Shown here: one piece after another, positions 17,762 through 27,135 of the stretch
Position numbering within the stretch: position 1 is the stretch's first letter
How the letters are laid out: each line of letters opens with the position of its first letter
NCBI RefSeq assembly: GCF_029714425.1
Contig: NZ_CP121668.1
Span: 5,353,501 to 5,417,500 of the forward strand
Direction: 5' to 3'
DNA from: Bradyrhizobium sp. CB2312
Lineage (GTDB): Bacteria; Pseudomonadota; Alphaproteobacteria; Rhizobiales; Xanthobacteraceae
DNA: 64,000 nucleotides
Notes under the pieces: generated by a model
The model's input: the letters and a program-made list of their open reading frames with translations, nothing else
Databases searched by the model: none
What the model was told of the DNA's origin: nothing
Made by a program: the position numbers and the translations under genes

Positions 17762-18610
17762 TCAGTCAGCGCGCGCGGTGAGCAGCTTTTTGATCCGTTC
17801 GGCGTCTTCCGCCGTCGCCGGGTTGTAGACGATCATGCTGAGATCGGAGCGGCCCTCGACGTTGAAGCTCGAATATTCGAACGACATCACGCCGTGAAGG
17901 GGATGCCGCAGCCGCTTGATGCCGTCACCGTGGTGGCGGACGTCATTGTCGCGCCACAGCGCCGCGAATTCCGGGCTGGTGCGGCAGAGTTCGTCGACGA
18001 AATCGGCGACATGCGAGACCGCGCCTGCGCGTGCGGCGTCGGCCCTGAACGCCGCCACCACGAAACGGGCCACGCTGTCCCAATCGTACTGCGCAGCGCG
18101 CACACGCGGATCGCAGAAGATGAAGCGCAGGATGTTGCGCTGGCCCGGCGGGATCGCACCATAGTCCGTCAGCACGACGCTTGCGGCGCGATTCCAGGCA
18201 ACAACGTCCCAGGTCGCGGTCCGCACTAAGGCCGGGCTGAATTCGAGCGCGTCGAGCACGCGCTGAAGCCGCGGCGAGACGCCTTCAGTGGCCTGGTAAC
18301 GCACCTCGGGCGGCCGGCCGAGCCCGATCAGGAACAGATGCTCGCGCTCGACATCGGTCAGCAGCAAGGCGCGGGCGATGCGGTCGAGCACGTCGGCCGA
18401 GGGCGCCCCGCCCCGGCCCTGCTCGAGCCATGTGTACCAGGTCGGGCTGATATTGGCGCGCTGCGCCACCTCCTCGCGGCGTAGCCCGGGCGTGCGCCTG
18501 CGGCTGCCGGAAAAGCCGAACGCTGTGGCATCGAGCCGGGTGCGGCGGTCCTTCAGGTAGGCGCCGAGCAGGTTTTCAGCGGTGGCGGTCTCGCTCATCC
18601 TGTTAGCCAT
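17762..18610 (-). CDS. XRE-family regulator with MmyB-like ligand-binding domain
   Basis: 282 residues. The N-terminal helix-turn-helix (about 12-80) contains 'RTPGLRREEVAQRANISPTW' and 'WLEQGRG', characteristic of the MmyB/MLTR_LBD group. The C-terminal half has the matching LBD (VVAWNRAASVVLTDY... DPRVRA... HHGDGIKRLRHP). In this group the LBD binds a fatty acid or a related small ligand. ATGs at 18610 and 18598 are both possible; AAGG lies ahead of the first. It is divergent from the SDR gene at 18703 with a 92-bp gap, the usual arrangement in which the regulator controls the neighbouring oxidoreductase and itself. Confidence 0.9.
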   Translation of the reverse strand: MANRMSETATAENLLGAYLKDRRTRLDATAFGFSGSRRRTPGLRREEVAQRANISPTWYTWLEQGRGGAPSADVLDRIARALLLTDVEREHLFLIGLGRPPEVRYQATEGVSPRLQRVLDALEFSPALVRTATWDVVAWNRAASVVLTDYGAIPPGQRNILRFIFCDPRVRAAQYDWDSVARFVVAAFRADAARAGAVSHVADFVDELCRTSPEFAALWRDNDVRHHGDGIKRLRHPLHGVMSFEYSSFNVEGRSDLSMIVYNPATAEDAERIKKLLTARAD

Positions 18611-18702
18611 TATACCTTGATAAAGTCACTACTTTACCCGGATAATCCTAGCGCGGATGGTCGTCTCCACACCAACCCTCGACCGCTCTCTGGAGATTGC
18701 TC

Positions 18703-19587
18703 ATGCATGTTTTCGTCACCGGCGCCACCGGTTTCGTCGGCTCCGCCGTCGTTGCCGACCTGATCGCCGCCGGCCACCGCGTCACCGGCCTTGCCCGGAA
18801 CCATGAAGGTGCAGCCGCCGTCGCTGCGATGGGCGCCGAGGTCCATCGCGGCTCGCTGGAGGACCATGCCTCCTTGCGCAGCGGCGCGGCTGCTTCCGAC
18901 GGCGTGCTTCACCTCGCCTTCAACCACGACTTCTCGAGGTTCGCCGAGAATTGCGAGCTCGATCGCCGCGCCATCCTCGCGCTTGGCGAGGAGCTGAAGG
19001 GCTCCGAACGTCCGCTCATCGTCACCTCGGGCGTGGCGTTGCTCGCGCCCGGACGCCTTGCGACCGAGGACGATGCGGCGGCTCGCCACTTCCCGCGCGT
19101 CTCGGAGGCCACGGCCGAAGAGCTCGCCGAACGCGGCGTGCGCGCCGGCATCGTGCGGCTGCCGCCCACGACCCATGGCGAGGGCGACCACGGTTTTGTG
19201 CCACGCCTGATCGCGATCGCGCGCGAGAAAGGCACTGCCGCCTATCTCGGCGATGGCAGCAACCGCTGGCCGGCCGCGCACCGCTTCGATGCCGCGCGCG
19301 TCTACCGGCTCGCGCTGGAGCAAGGCGCATCTAGCGGCCGCTATCACGCCATCGCCGAGGAAGGCGTGCCGTTCAAGGTGATCGCGGAGGTGATCGGCAA
19401 GAGGCTCGGCGTGCCCGTGGTCTCGAAGACGCCGGATGAAGCGGCGGCCCATTTCGGCTGGTTCGCGCGGTTCGCCGGCATCGACGTTCCGACCTCCAGC
19501 GCGAAGACCCGCGCCGCGCTCGGCTGGGAGCCGAAAGAGAAAGGGCTGATCGAGGATCTCGACCAGCCCTGTTACTTCAAGGTCTGA
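18703..19587 (+). CDS. SDR-family NAD-dependent epimerase/reductase (extended, atypical)
   Basis: 294 residues. ATG at 18703 with GGAG 7 bases upstream. The NAD(P)-binding TGATGFVG is at residues 6-13. The active-site region reads '[10 protein letters not shown]', without an obvious YxxxK, as often seen in atypical SDRs of the NmrA/YeeZ-like group that act as NAD(P) sensors or specialised reductases. Related annotations are 'SDR family oxidoreductase' and 'NAD-dependent epimerase'. It is divergent from the MmyB-type regulator at 17762, which probably represses it, and convergent with dctA (gap 33 bp). Confidence 0.85.
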   Translation: MHVFVTGATGFVGSAVVADLIAAGHRVTGLARNHEGAAAVAAMGAEVHRGSLEDHASLRSGAAASDGVLHLAFNHDFSRFAENCELDRRAILALGEELKGSERPLIVTSGVALLAPGRLATEDDAAARHFPRVSEATAEELAERGVRAGIVRLPPTTHGEGDHGFVPRLIAIAREKGTAAYLGDGSNRWPAAHRFDAARVYRLALEQGASSGRYHAIAEEGVPFKVIAEVIGKRLGVPVVSKTPDEAAAHFGWFARFAGIDVPTSSAKTRAALGWEPKEKGLIEDLDQPCYFKV

Positions 19588-19620
19588 CGGCGCGTAGCGC
19601 CATCGCGCTCAACCGGCAGA

Positions 19621-20955
19621 TCAGTCCGTCGTGACGGCCGTTTCCATGTCGGTTGGATCGATCTGCCGGGCGAGGTTGGCGTTGAGCTTGTCGCGGTCGA
19701 GCTCGCCTTCCCACCAGGCGACGATCACGCAGGCGACGCCGTTGCCGCACAGATTGGTCAGCGCGCGGCACTCGCTCATGAACTTGTCGATGCCGAGCAC
19801 GATCGCCATGCCCGGCACCAGGCGCGGATCGACCACCGCCAGCGTCGCGGCCAGCGTGATGAAGCCCGCGCCGGTGATGCCGGAGGCGCCCTTCGAGGTC
19901 AGCATCGCCACCACCAGGATGGTGAGCTGCTGGCCGAAGGTGAGATCGAAGCCGAGCGCCTGGGCGATGAAGAGCGTCGCCAGCGTCATGTAGATGTTGG
20001 TGCCGTCGAGGTTGAACGAATAGCCCGTAGGCACCACGAGGCCGACCACCGACTTCGAGCAGCCGAGCCGTTCCAGCTTCTCCATCAAGGACGGCAGCGC
20101 GCTTTCGGACGACGAGGTGCCGAGCACGATCAAGAGCTCGTCCTTGATGTAGGCCAGGAACCTGAAGATCGAGAAGCCCGCAATCCGCGCGATGATGCCG
20201 AGCACCACGAACACGAACAGCGCCGCGGTCAGGTAGAACGTCGCGATCAGGCCGACCAGGTTGAGGATTGCGCCCGTGCCGAACTTGCCGATGGTGTAGG
20301 CCATCGCGCCGAAGGCGCCGATGGGAGCTGCGCGCATCACGATGGAGATGACGCCGAACACGGCATGCGCGGCGTCGTCGATGAAGCTGCGGATGGTGTG
20401 GCCGCGCTCACCAAGGCTCATGATGGCGAAGCCGAACAACACCGAGAACAGCAGCACCTGAAGGATCTCGCCCTGCGCGAAGGCGCCGACCACGGTGTCG
20501 GGAATGATGTGCAGGACGAAGTCGACCGACCTCTGCGCCTCGGCCTGCTTGGCGTAGTTGGCAACCGCCTGCGCGTTGGCGGCGGCATTGCCGAAGCCCG
20601 CGCCCGGCCTGACGACATTGCCGACGATGAGGCCGATCACCAGCGCGAAGGTCGAGACCACCTCGAAATAGACCAGCGCCTTGACGCCGATGCGTCCGAC
20701 CTTCTTGGCGTCCTGGATGTGCGCAATGCCGGATACGACGGTGCAGAAGATGATCGGCGCGATCACCATCTTGATCAGCTTGATGAAGCCGTCGCCCATC
20801 GCTTTGATCCACTCATTGGTGGCGAGCGACGGCCAGAGCCAGCCGACGATGGCGCCGAGCACGATGGCGATCAGCACCTGGACGTAGAGAACCTTGTACC
20901 ACGGCTTGGATGCGGTCGGCGCGACCGGCGCCCCCGCCATCGTTGTTGTCGTCAT
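19621..20955 (-). CDS. dctA: C4-dicarboxylate:cation symporter (DctA type)
   Basis: 444 residues from the ATG at 20955, which has GGGGGAG 7-8 bases upstream; an upstream ATG at 20973 has no signal. About eight membrane helices and two re-entrant loops. Signatures: serine-rich [16 protein letters not shown] and NLDGTNIYM, the DctA/GltP substrate and cation motifs. It imports succinate, fumarate or malate, the main carbon supply for nodule bacteria. The usual dctB/dctD two-component genes are not adjacent. It is separated from bioY by a terminator, so it probably has its own promoter in the 84-bp gap. Other DAACS family substrates (glutamate, aspartate) cannot be fully excluded. Confidence 0.9.
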   Translation of the reverse strand: MTTTTMAGAPVAPTASKPWYKVLYVQVLIAIVLGAIVGWLWPSLATNEWIKAMGDGFIKLIKMVIAPIIFCTVVSGIAHIQDAKKVGRIGVKALVYFEVVSTFALVIGLIVGNVVRPGAGFGNAAANAQAVANYAKQAEAQRSVDFVLHIIPDTVVGAFAQGEILQVLLFSVLFGFAIMSLGERGHTIRSFIDDAAHAVFGVISIVMRAAPIGAFGAMAYTIGKFGTGAILNLVGLIATFYLTAALFVFVVLGIIARIAGFSIFRFLAYIKDELLIVLGTSSSESALPSLMEKLERLGCSKSVVGLVVPTGYSFNLDGTNIYMTLATLFIAQALGFDLTFGQQLTILVVAMLTSKGASGITGAGFITLAATLAVVDPRLVPGMAIVLGIDKFMSECRALTNLCGNGVACVIVAWWEGELDRDKLNANLARQIDPTDMETAVTTD

Positions 20956-20971
20956 TGTTTCACTCCCCCTC

Positions 20972-21009
20972 AAAAATCAGAGCCAGCCAAGATCAACTTG
21001 GCCGGCTCT
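20972..21009 (-). terminator. Rho-independent terminator of bioY
   Basis: On the minus strand AGAGCCGGCCAAG and CTTGGCTGGCTCT form a 13-bp stem with a short loop, followed by GATTTTTG. It begins about 30 bases after the bioY stop and precedes the dctA ribosome-binding site. Confidence 0.78.
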
Positions 21010-21039
21010 GTCAATTGGAACTGCTCGTTTTGGCGCGCT

Positions 21040-21651
21040 TTACCCGCGGCGATCGACGAGCCGGCGTGCCGCCGGCATCAGCGTCGCGCCCAGCGCGTTC
21101 TTGACCAGCGAGGCCGCGATGAACGGCACGATGCCGACCTGCCAGGCCTTCGCGGCGCCGAGACCGAGGCCAAAGGCGAGCCAACCGAACCCGGCCGCCA
21201 GTATGACGATATGACCGACGGCCATGGCCGCAAACAGCAGCACGACGCTGCGATCCCAGCCGCGCTCGGCTAGCCAGCCGGTGACGAAGGCCGCGCCGAT
21301 GAAGCCGAACAGATAGCCGGCGGTCGGGCCGACCAGCGGTGCAATTCCACCGACCGGGCCGGCGAACACCGGCAGCCCCATCGCGCCTTCGGCGAGGTAG
21401 GCAATCATGGTTGCGCTGCCAAGACGCCAGCCATAGGCGGCGCCGATCATCAGCACGACCAGCGTCTGCAGGGTCATGGGCACGTAGGGCAGCGGCAGGT
21501 TCACCTTGGCTGACAGCGCCATCAAGGCGGTGCCGAGCGCGATCAGCACGACGGCGCGCAATGCGCCGACGCTTTCGCCCGGCCGGGTCGGCCACATCAA
21601 GGCGGCGAGAGGAGAATGCGTGGCGGTGGTCGGGATCGAACGGTCAGACAA
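21040..21651 (-). CDS. bioY: BioY-type biotin transporter (S component)
   Basis: 203 residues if translation starts at the TTG at 21651, which has GGAG 6 bases upstream. An ATG further out (21882) would overlap the aminotransferase gene and adds a non-homologous N-terminus. Six hydrophobic segments carry the BioY signatures 'LPYVPMTLQTLVVLMIGAAY' and 'GPTAGYLFGFIGAAF'. It binds and imports biotin, alone or with BioM/BioN; no BioMN genes are nearby. The gene follows the aminotransferase stop by 37 bp, so both are likely in one transcript ending at 20972. I saw no clear BioR operator. Confidence 0.9.
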   Translation of the reverse strand: MSDRSIPTTATHSPLAALMWPTRPGESVGALRAVVLIALGTALMALSAKVNLPLPYVPMTLQTLVVLMIGAAYGWRLGSATMIAYLAEGAMGLPVFAGPVGGIAPLVGPTAGYLFGFIGAAFVTGWLAERGWDRSVVLLFAAMAVGHIVILAAGFGWLAFGLGLGAAKAWQVGIVPFIAASLVKNALGATLMPAARRLVDRRG

Positions 21652-21688
21652 GTTGAACTCCGCAAAAGGCTGTCGAAAACTGGCGCGA

Positions 21689-22876
21689 TCATTTAAGCCA
21701 CTCAGCAATCCGGTCAACTGCCTCCCGCATCTCGTCCGGCGAGCGCGCATAGGAAAAACGAATGAATGAGCGGCCGTGGATGGGATCGAAATCGAGCCCT
21801 GGCGTCGCGGCAACGTTCGCCTGCTCCAGCATCTGCTTGGCGAACTCGAAACTGTCGGAGGTGAAGTCCGAGACGTCGGCATAGAGGTAGAAGGCGCCGT
21901 CGGCCGGCAGGAACTTGCTTAGGCCCGCCTTGGGCAATCCCTCGATCAGGATGCGCCGGTTCTCCTGATAGCCGTGCTTGATCTCCTCCATCTCCGCTGC
22001 GCCGTCGAACGCCGCCTCTGCCGCGATCTGCGACAGCGCAGGCACCGAGATCGACAGGTTCTGCTGGAGACGCTCGATCGGGCGCGCCAGGATCTCCGGC
22101 ACCACCATCCAGCCGACGCGCCAGCCGGTCATGCAAAAATACTTCGAGAACGAGTTGATCACGAGTGCGTGCTCCGACAGCGCCGCCGCGGTCACCGCGG
22201 GAAACGCATAGTCGAGCCCGTGATAGATCTCGTCGGAGATGAAGCGGATGCCGGCGCCTTCCGCCGCCGCGATCAGGCTGGCGAGCGCCTCGCGGGACAT
22301 CATCGTGCCCGTCGGATTGGCGGGACTGCCGACCAGCACGCCCTTCAGCGGCGCCTTGCGATGGGCGGCGAGCAATGCCTCCCCGGTCAGCGCATGGCGC
22401 GTCTCGTCCGTGGTCTCGATCAGCACCGGCTCGCAGCCGAGCGCGGTGAGGATATGGCGGTACGGCGGATAGCCCGGCACCGTCACGGCGACGCGGTCGC
22501 CCGGCTCGAACATCGACAGGAACGCCAGGATGAACCCGCCGGACGAGCCGGTCGTCACCACGATCCTGTCAGGGCTGACGTCACAGCCATAGGCGTCGCG
22601 ATAATGCCGCGCGATGCGGGCGCGCAACGACGGGATGCCGAGCGCCGAAGTATAGTCGATCCGCCCCGCTTCCAGCGCCGCATGGGCGGCCGCGATCGCC
22701 GTCTTTGGCGCGCCGGCCGCGGGCTGGCCGACCTCCATGTGGATGACATGGCCGCCGGCGGCCTCGATTCGGGCCGCCGCGGCCATCACGTCCATCACCA
22801 TGAACGGGGGAACATCGCTGCGGCGGGAGGGCTCGAGCCACTGCCCCAACCGGTTCCTCAATGTCGCATCGTGCAT
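21689..22876 (-). CDS. Class I/II pyridoxal-phosphate aminotransferase
   Basis: 395 residues, standard fold-type I length. The PLP lysine is in SFSKYFCMTGWRVGW (Lys245); 'SPANPTGTMMS' and 'SDEIYHGL' are the usual cofactor-contact motifs, and the C-terminal Arg of 'SFIRFSYA' contacts the substrate carboxylate. This group includes aspartate, alanine and aromatic aminotransferases, so the amino-acid pair is undetermined. It is upstream of bioY in the same transcription unit. Biotin synthesis uses PLP enzymes (BioF, BioA), but the sequence does not match them, so a link to biotin is not supported. The 194-bp divergent gap to the M48 gene carries both promoters. Confidence 0.9.
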   Translation of the reverse strand: MHDATLRNRLGQWLEPSRRSDVPPFMVMDVMAAAARIEAAGGHVIHMEVGQPAAGAPKTAIAAAHAALEAGRIDYTSALGIPSLRARIARHYRDAYGCDVSPDRIVVTTGSSGGFILAFLSMFEPGDRVAVTVPGYPPYRHILTALGCEPVLIETTDETRHALTGEALLAAHRKAPLKGVLVGSPANPTGTMMSREALASLIAAAEGAGIRFISDEIYHGLDYAFPAVTAAALSEHALVINSFSKYFCMTGWRVGWMVVPEILARPIERLQQNLSISVPALSQIAAEAAFDGAAEMEEIKHGYQENRRILIEGLPKAGLSKFLPADGAFYLYADVSDFTSDSFEFAKQMLEQANVAATPGLDFDPIHGRSFIRFSYARSPDEMREAVDRIAEWLK

Positions 22877-23070
22877 CGATTTCTGCTATTTCGCTGGCGG
22901 ACCGGTCCGTCCGGTCCGGGAAACGGGGCGCTTGCGCCCCAGACTGGCCGCATTGTACGGCTCATAAGGGGGTACGGCTCACAAGGGCATATCGCGTATC
23001 CGGTCCGCCGCCAATCGCCAAAAACCAATCACCAAACTGCTTTGCAAGACCGTTTGACCCAGACCGCCTG

Positions 23071-24474
23071 ATGTTGCTCCAGATCGCATTGCGCAGGAAG
23101 GCCTCCGCCCTCACCGCCATCGTCACGGCCGCAGCGATCGCGCTGTTGCCGGTCCCGGCCGCGCATGCGCAGGCCAAGGGGCCGCAGGTCCTGCGCGACA
23201 CCGAGACCGAGCAGCTCCTGCGCGAATATACCCGCCCGATCCTGCGCGTCGCTGGTCTGGAGAAGCAGAACATCCAGATGGTGATCCTCAACGAAGCCTC
23301 GTTCAACGCGTTCGTCGCGGACGGCCGCCGCATCTTCGTCAATTACGGCGCGATCCTCCAGTCGGAGACGCCGAACCAGATCATCGGCGTGCTCGCGCAC
23401 GAGACCGGGCATCTGGCCGGCGGCCATCTGTCCAAGCTGCGCGAGCAGCTCGCCACCGCGCAGACCCAGATGATCATCGCGATGCTGCTCGGCGCCGGCG
23501 CAATCGCCGCGGGCAGCACCCGCGGCAGCAGCAGCGCCGGCAACAACGGTCTCGCCAATGCCGGCGCGGCGGCAATCGCCGGCCCGCAGGAGATGATCCG
23601 CCGCTCGCTCTTGTCCTACCAGCGCCAGCAGGAGGAGAACGCCGACCGCGCCGGCGTGAAATTCCTGACCGCGACCCAGCAGTCGCCCAAGGGCATGTAC
23701 GAGACCTTCAAGCGCTTCACCAGCGAGAGTCTGTTCGCCGCGCGCGGCGCCGACCCCTATCTGCAGTCGCACCCGATGCCCGCCGAGCGCGTCGCCGCGC
23801 TCCAGGAGTTCGCCAGCTCCAGCCCCTATTGGGACAAGAAGGACGATCCGGCGCTCCAGCTCCGCCACGACATGGTGCGCGCCAAGATCTCCGCCTTCAT
23901 GGAGCGCCCGGAGACGGTGTATCGCCGCTATCCGCAGACCAACGACAGCCTCCCGGCGCGCTATGCCCGCGCCATCAGCACCTATCTGCACGGCGATCTG
24001 CGCAGCGCGCTCGCCCAGATCGACGCGCTGATCCAGGTCCAGCCCAACAACCCGTACTTCTACGAGGTGCGCGGCCAGGCCCTGCTCGAGAGCGGCAAGC
24101 CGGCGGACGCCATCGCTCCCCTGCGCAAGGCTGTCGCACTCTCCAACAACGCCCCCCTCATCGAGATGTTACTTGGGCAGGCTCTGGTTGGAACCGATAA
24201 TAAGGCCTACACGGACGATGCCGTTCGGATTCTCCGTGCCGCGGTGGCACGGGAGCCCGAGGCCCCGCTCGGTTACACCCAGCTCGCGATGGCCTATGGC
24301 CGGAAGGGCGACTATGCCGAGGCCGATCTCGCCTCGGCGCAGGCCGCTTACCTGCGCGGCGACAACAAGACCGCCCGCGAGCTTGCCACGCGCGCGAAAA
24401 CCCGTTTCGCCGTCGGCACGCCCGGATGGGTCAAGGCCGACGACATCGTGGCGTCAAAGCCGCCGCGCAACTAG
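23071..24474 (+). CDS. M48-family periplasmic metallopeptidase with TPR tail (BepA/YfgC-like)
   Basis: 467 residues from the ATG at 23071; the frame is open to 22861 but that part overlaps the divergent aminotransferase. A signal peptide (1-30, ending AAHA) is followed by an M48 domain with HETGH (His110, Glu111, His114) and a third ligand in the EENADRAG helix. The C-terminal half contains TPR-like repeats (from about residue 300, including 'NNPYFYEVRGQALLESGKP'). Homologues such as BepA degrade or chaperone misassembled outer-membrane proteins. A Gly/Ser/Asn-rich loop near residues 145-175 is a typical disordered lid. It is followed by a DsbA-like gene, suggesting a shared envelope protein quality-control role. 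Confidence 0.92.
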   Translation: MLLQIALRRKASALTAIVTAAAIALLPVPAAHAQAKGPQVLRDTETEQLLREYTRPILRVAGLEKQNIQMVILNEASFNAFVADGRRIFVNYGAILQSETPNQIIGVLAHETGHLAGGHLSKLREQLATAQTQMIIAMLLGAGAIAAGSTRGSSSAGNNGLANAGAAAIAGPQEMIRRSLLSYQRQQEENADRAGVKFLTATQQSPKGMYETFKRFTSESLFAARGADPYLQSHPMPAERVAALQEFASSSPYWDKKDDPALQLRHDMVRAKISAFMERPETVYRRYPQTNDSLPARYARAISTYLHGDLRSALAQIDALIQVQPNNPYFYEVRGQALLESGKPADAIAPLRKAVALSNNAPLIEMLLGQALVGTDNKAYTDDAVRILRAAVAREPEAPLGYTQLAMAYGRKGDYAEADLASAQAAYLRGDNKTARELATRAKTRFAVGTPGWVKADDIVASKPPRN

Positions 24475-24591
24475 GTCGAACGCAACTAGGTCAAACTAAG
24501 TAAGACGACGCCTGCTACCACGACGTCACGACACCAGAATCAGTCCGCCGGGACGTTTTCCGAAACCTGCTTTGGATAAGAGGATTTGCCT

Positions 24592-25359
24592 ATGCCTTCG
24601 CTGCGCCTGCTTGCTCCCGCGTTGTTTGCGCTCGCCATGTTCGGCGCAGCCGCGCCCGCGTCGGCCGACAGCTTCTCCGATGCCCAGCGCACCGACATCG
24701 AGGCGATCATCAAGAACTACCTCGTCACCCATCCCGAGGTGCTCGAGGAGGCCATGACCGAGCTCAGCAAGCGGCAGGCCGATGCCGAAACCAAGAAGCA
24801 CGAGGCCAGCATCGCGCAGAATTCGGATGCGATCTTCAACTCGCCGCGCCAGGTCGTGCTCGGCAACAAGGACGGCGACGTCACCTTCGTCGAGTTCTTC
24901 GATTACAATTGCGGCTACTGCAAGCGCGCCATGGGCGACATGCTCGACCTCATGAAGAGCGATCCGAAGCTGAAGGTCGTGCTGAAGGAATTTCCGGTGC
25001 TGAGCCAGGGCTCGGTCGAAGCGGCGCAGGTCGCGGTCGCCGTGCGCATGCAGGATCCCACTGGCAAGAAATATCTCGACTTCCACCAGAAGCTGCTCGG
25101 CGGCCGCGGCGCGGCCGACAAGGCGCGCGCGATGCAGGCGGCCAAGGAAGCCGGGCTCGACACCGCAAAAATCGAGAAAGACATCGCCAGCCCCGAAGTG
25201 CGCGCCACCATCGAGGAGAACTTCAAGCTTGCGGAGGCGATGGGCATGAACGGCACGCCGAGCTACGTGATCGGCAAGCAGATCGTGATCGGCGCCGTCG
25301 GCCTCGAAGGCCTCAAGGAGAAGATCGGCGTCGCCCGCTGCGGCAAGGCGACTTGCTGA
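24592..25359 (+). CDS. DsbA-family thiol:disulfide oxidoreductase
   Basis: 255 residues. ATG at 24592 with AGAGGA upstream. Signal peptide 1-25 (ending PASA), a helical N-terminal region (30-85), then a thioredoxin-fold domain with active site CGYC (Cys107, Cys110) and the cis-Pro segment 'NGTPSYVIGKQ'. The layout matches the DsbA/Com1/BdbD-like family of rhizobia. Two extra cysteines at the C-terminus (ARCGKATC) are unusual and might form a second disulfide. It should form or isomerise disulfides in periplasmic proteins. A strong terminator follows, so it forms a unit alone or with the M48 gene. Confidence 0.92.
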   Translation: MPSLRLLAPALFALAMFGAAAPASADSFSDAQRTDIEAIIKNYLVTHPEVLEEAMTELSKRQADAETKKHEASIAQNSDAIFNSPRQVVLGNKDGDVTFVEFFDYNCGYCKRAMGDMLDLMKSDPKLKVVLKEFPVLSQGSVEAAQVAVAVRMQDPTGKKYLDFHQKLLGGRGAADKARAMQAAKEAGLDTAKIEKDIASPEVRATIEENFKLAEAMGMNGTPSYVIGKQIVIGAVGLEGLKEKIGVARCGKATC

Positions 25360-25397
25360 CAAAGCGATCGCGCGTCTCACAACTCTCGCATGCGTCG

Positions 25398-25424
25398 AGG
25401 CCGGCTGAAAAGCCGGCCTTTTTC
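25398..25424 (+). terminator. Rho-independent terminator of the DsbA-like gene
   Basis: AGGCCGGCT, loop GAAA, AGCCGGCCT then TTTTTCG: a 9-bp perfect stem with a GNRA-like tetraloop and T run, starting 39 bases after the stop codon. Confidence 0.93.
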
Positions 25425-25505
25425 GTTGGCCGATAGCGGCGCGAATCCGGCGCGCGCATTCATCTCGCGTTTAGGAAACAAATGCCCCGGAACAGGCGAA
25501 GTTCC

Positions 25506-25530
25506 GGAACAACTCAAATCTCCTTTCGTT
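25506..25530 (+). promoter_or_regulatory. EcfG-type (general stress response) promoter
   Basis: GGAAC (25506-25510), exactly 16 bases, then CGTT (25527-25530). This matches the alphaproteobacterial EcfG/SigT consensus GGAAC-N16/17-CGTT in every consensus position. It lies 45 bases ahead of the DUF1236 gene start, a normal promoter distance, and after the terminator of the preceding gene. Confidence 0.8.
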
Positions 25531-25574
25531 GTCGGCGCGGGCAATGACGCAAATGAACACGTGAGGAGAATTCG

Positions 25575-26399
25575 ATGTTGAACCGCTTTATGATCTCGGT
25601 TGCCACACTCGCGCTGGTCGCGGGCACCGGTCTGGCGAACGCACAGGACAAGGGCCGCGACGCTGGCGGCGCTGGCTCGCAACAGCAGATGCAGCATTCA
25701 CAGCCGTCTGGCGGCGCCGCAGAGCGCGGCTCGATGGGCAAGGAGTCCACCCATGAGAAGGGCACCGTCGGCCAGGCCGGCGGCGCTATGAAGCAGGGCG
25801 GAGCCGAAGAGAAGTCGGGTGCAATGGAGAAGTCCGGCACCGCCGAAAAGTCAGGCGGAATGGACAAGTCCGGCGCGATGAACAAGAACGCGGCCGACGA
25901 GAAGGCTGGAGCGAAGGGTGAGCACGCCCAAGGTGCGCAGGATAAGGCCGCGCAGGACAAGTCGAAGAGCATGAGCTCCGAGTCCTCGACCACCAAGTCC
26001 GACTCCACCAAGTCGGGCACCAAGGACATGAAGGCCGAGGACAACAAGGCCGGCGGCGCCGCCAAGAGCAACAATGCCGAGAGCCGTCCGGCTGCGACCG
26101 ACAAGTCCCAGACCACGACCGGCGCCGCTTCGGCGACCGCGACCGCCGCGCCGCCGCCCGAGAAGCGGACCGAGATCTCGACGGCGATCAAGTCGACCAA
26201 GATCGAGGAGACCACGAACGTCAACTTCAACATCTCGGTCGGCGCCGCGGTCCCAGCGTCCGTCCGCTTCCATCCGCTGCCGCCCCGGATCGTCGAGATC
26301 TACCCGGAGTGGCGCGGTTATGAAGTGATCTTCGTGCACGGCCAGTACGTGATCGTCCGTCCGCAGACGCGCGAGATCGTGTACATCATCGAAGGCTAA
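25575..26399 (+). CDS. DUF1236 secreted protein with Lys/Ser/Gly low-complexity region
   Basis: 274 residues; ATG at 25575 with GAGGAG upstream. Signal peptide 1-23 (ending ANA). Residues 25-190 are a low-complexity region with repeated KSG, EKSG and DKSG units and many Ala, Lys and Ser; likely disordered. The C-terminal 85 residues are a DUF1236-type domain ('FNISVGAAVPASVRFHPLPP', then IVEIYPEWRGYEV...VRPQTREIVYIIE). Function of DUF1236 is unknown; many copies exist in Bradyrhizobiaceae and they are often periplasmic. The EcfG promoter upstream suggests induction in general stress, and the hydrophilic LEA-like composition would fit a protective role, which is inference. Confidence 0.88.
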   Translation: MLNRFMISVATLALVAGTGLANAQDKGRDAGGAGSQQQMQHSQPSGGAAERGSMGKESTHEKGTVGQAGGAMKQGGAEEKSGAMEKSGTAEKSGGMDKSGAMNKNAADEKAGAKGEHAQGAQDKAAQDKSKSMSSESSTTKSDSTKSGTKDMKAEDNKAGGAAKSNNAESRPAATDKSQTTTGAASATATAAPPPEKRTEISTAIKSTKIEETTNVNFNISVGAAVPASVRFHPLPPRIVEIYPEWRGYEVIFVHGQYVIVRPQTREIVYIIEG

Positions 26400-26420
26400 G
26401 GCCGGACAGCGGCAAGCTCA

Positions 26421-26449
26421 GGGGGCGGGCAGCGATGCCCGCCCCCTTT
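26421..26449 (+). terminator. Candidate terminator of the DUF1236 gene
   Basis: GGGGGCGGGCA, loop GCGA, TGCCCGCCCCC followed by TTTG. The stem is an 11-bp perfect GC hairpin 22 bases after the stop. The T run is short, so release may be only partial. Confidence 0.7.
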
Positions 26450-26630
26450 GCATTCGGCCGGCAGCCATGCTTTGGACTGGTTAACAAGCAATTTCCGTAG
26501 TTTCCGCACAGGTTTTTGCGCAACGGATGAGGTGCCTGAACCCGCCTCGGAGGTCCTTCAAGGCTTCCCCTCACGCGCTTTGTTACCTATAACCCCCGCC
26601 ACGCCGAAGCACCTCTTTTCCGGGATTTGA

Positions 26631-27098
26631 ATGGCTGAACCTGCAACCGACACGATCCTCGTCCTGAACGGGCCGAACCTCAACATGCTGGGGACGCGCG
26701 AGCCCGAAAAGTATGGCCATGCGACGCTGGCCGACGTCGAGGCGCTGTGCCGGGAGACGGCAGCACACTTCGGCCTCAAGGCCGACTGCCGGCAGTCCAA
26801 CCGCGAAGGCGAGCTGATCGACTTCATCCACGAGGCGCATGCGCGCAAGATGAAGGGCATCATCATCAATGCCGGCGGCTATTCGCACACCTCGATCGCC
26901 CTGCACGACGCGCTGCTCGCGGTGCAGATCCCGACGGTCGAGGTGCATGTGACCAACATCCACGCCCGCGAGAGCTTCCGTCACCATTCCTACACCGCGC
27001 GCGCGGCCTTCGCCTCGCTGTGCGGTTTCGGCATCGAGGGCTACCGCCTCGCCATCCAGGGCCTTGCCGCCAAGCTCGGCATCAAGCCCAACGCCTGA
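26631..27098 (+). CDS. aroQ: Type II 3-dehydroquinate dehydratase
   Basis: 155 residues, the normal size of the small dodecameric type II enzyme. Signatures: '[19 protein letters not shown]' at the N-terminus, with the catalytic Tyr in the flexible lid and the Arg ahead of it, '[16 protein letters not shown]', and '[14 protein letters not shown]' with the catalytic His. It converts 3-dehydroquinate to 3-dehydroshikimate in the aromatic amino-acid pathway. It heads the conserved aroQ-accB-accC order of alphaproteobacteria (37-bp gap to accB), so co-transcription is likely. Confidence 0.97.
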   Translation: MAEPATDTILVLNGPNLNMLGTREPEKYGHATLADVEALCRETAAHFGLKADCRQSNREGELIDFIHEAHARKMKGIIINAGGYSHTSIALHDALLAVQIPTVEVHVTNIHARESFRHHSYTARAAFASLCGFGIEGYRLAIQGLAAKLGIKPNA

Positions 27099-27135
27099 CG
27101 CTCCCTCATCACACAGAACATTCGGATCAAACAAC

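Noticed and set aside
22899..22940. Palindrome GGACCGGTCC and hairpin GGGGCGC/GCGCCCC in the aminotransferase-M48 gap
   Set aside because: Short GC palindromes without T run or family match; expected by chance in this composition.
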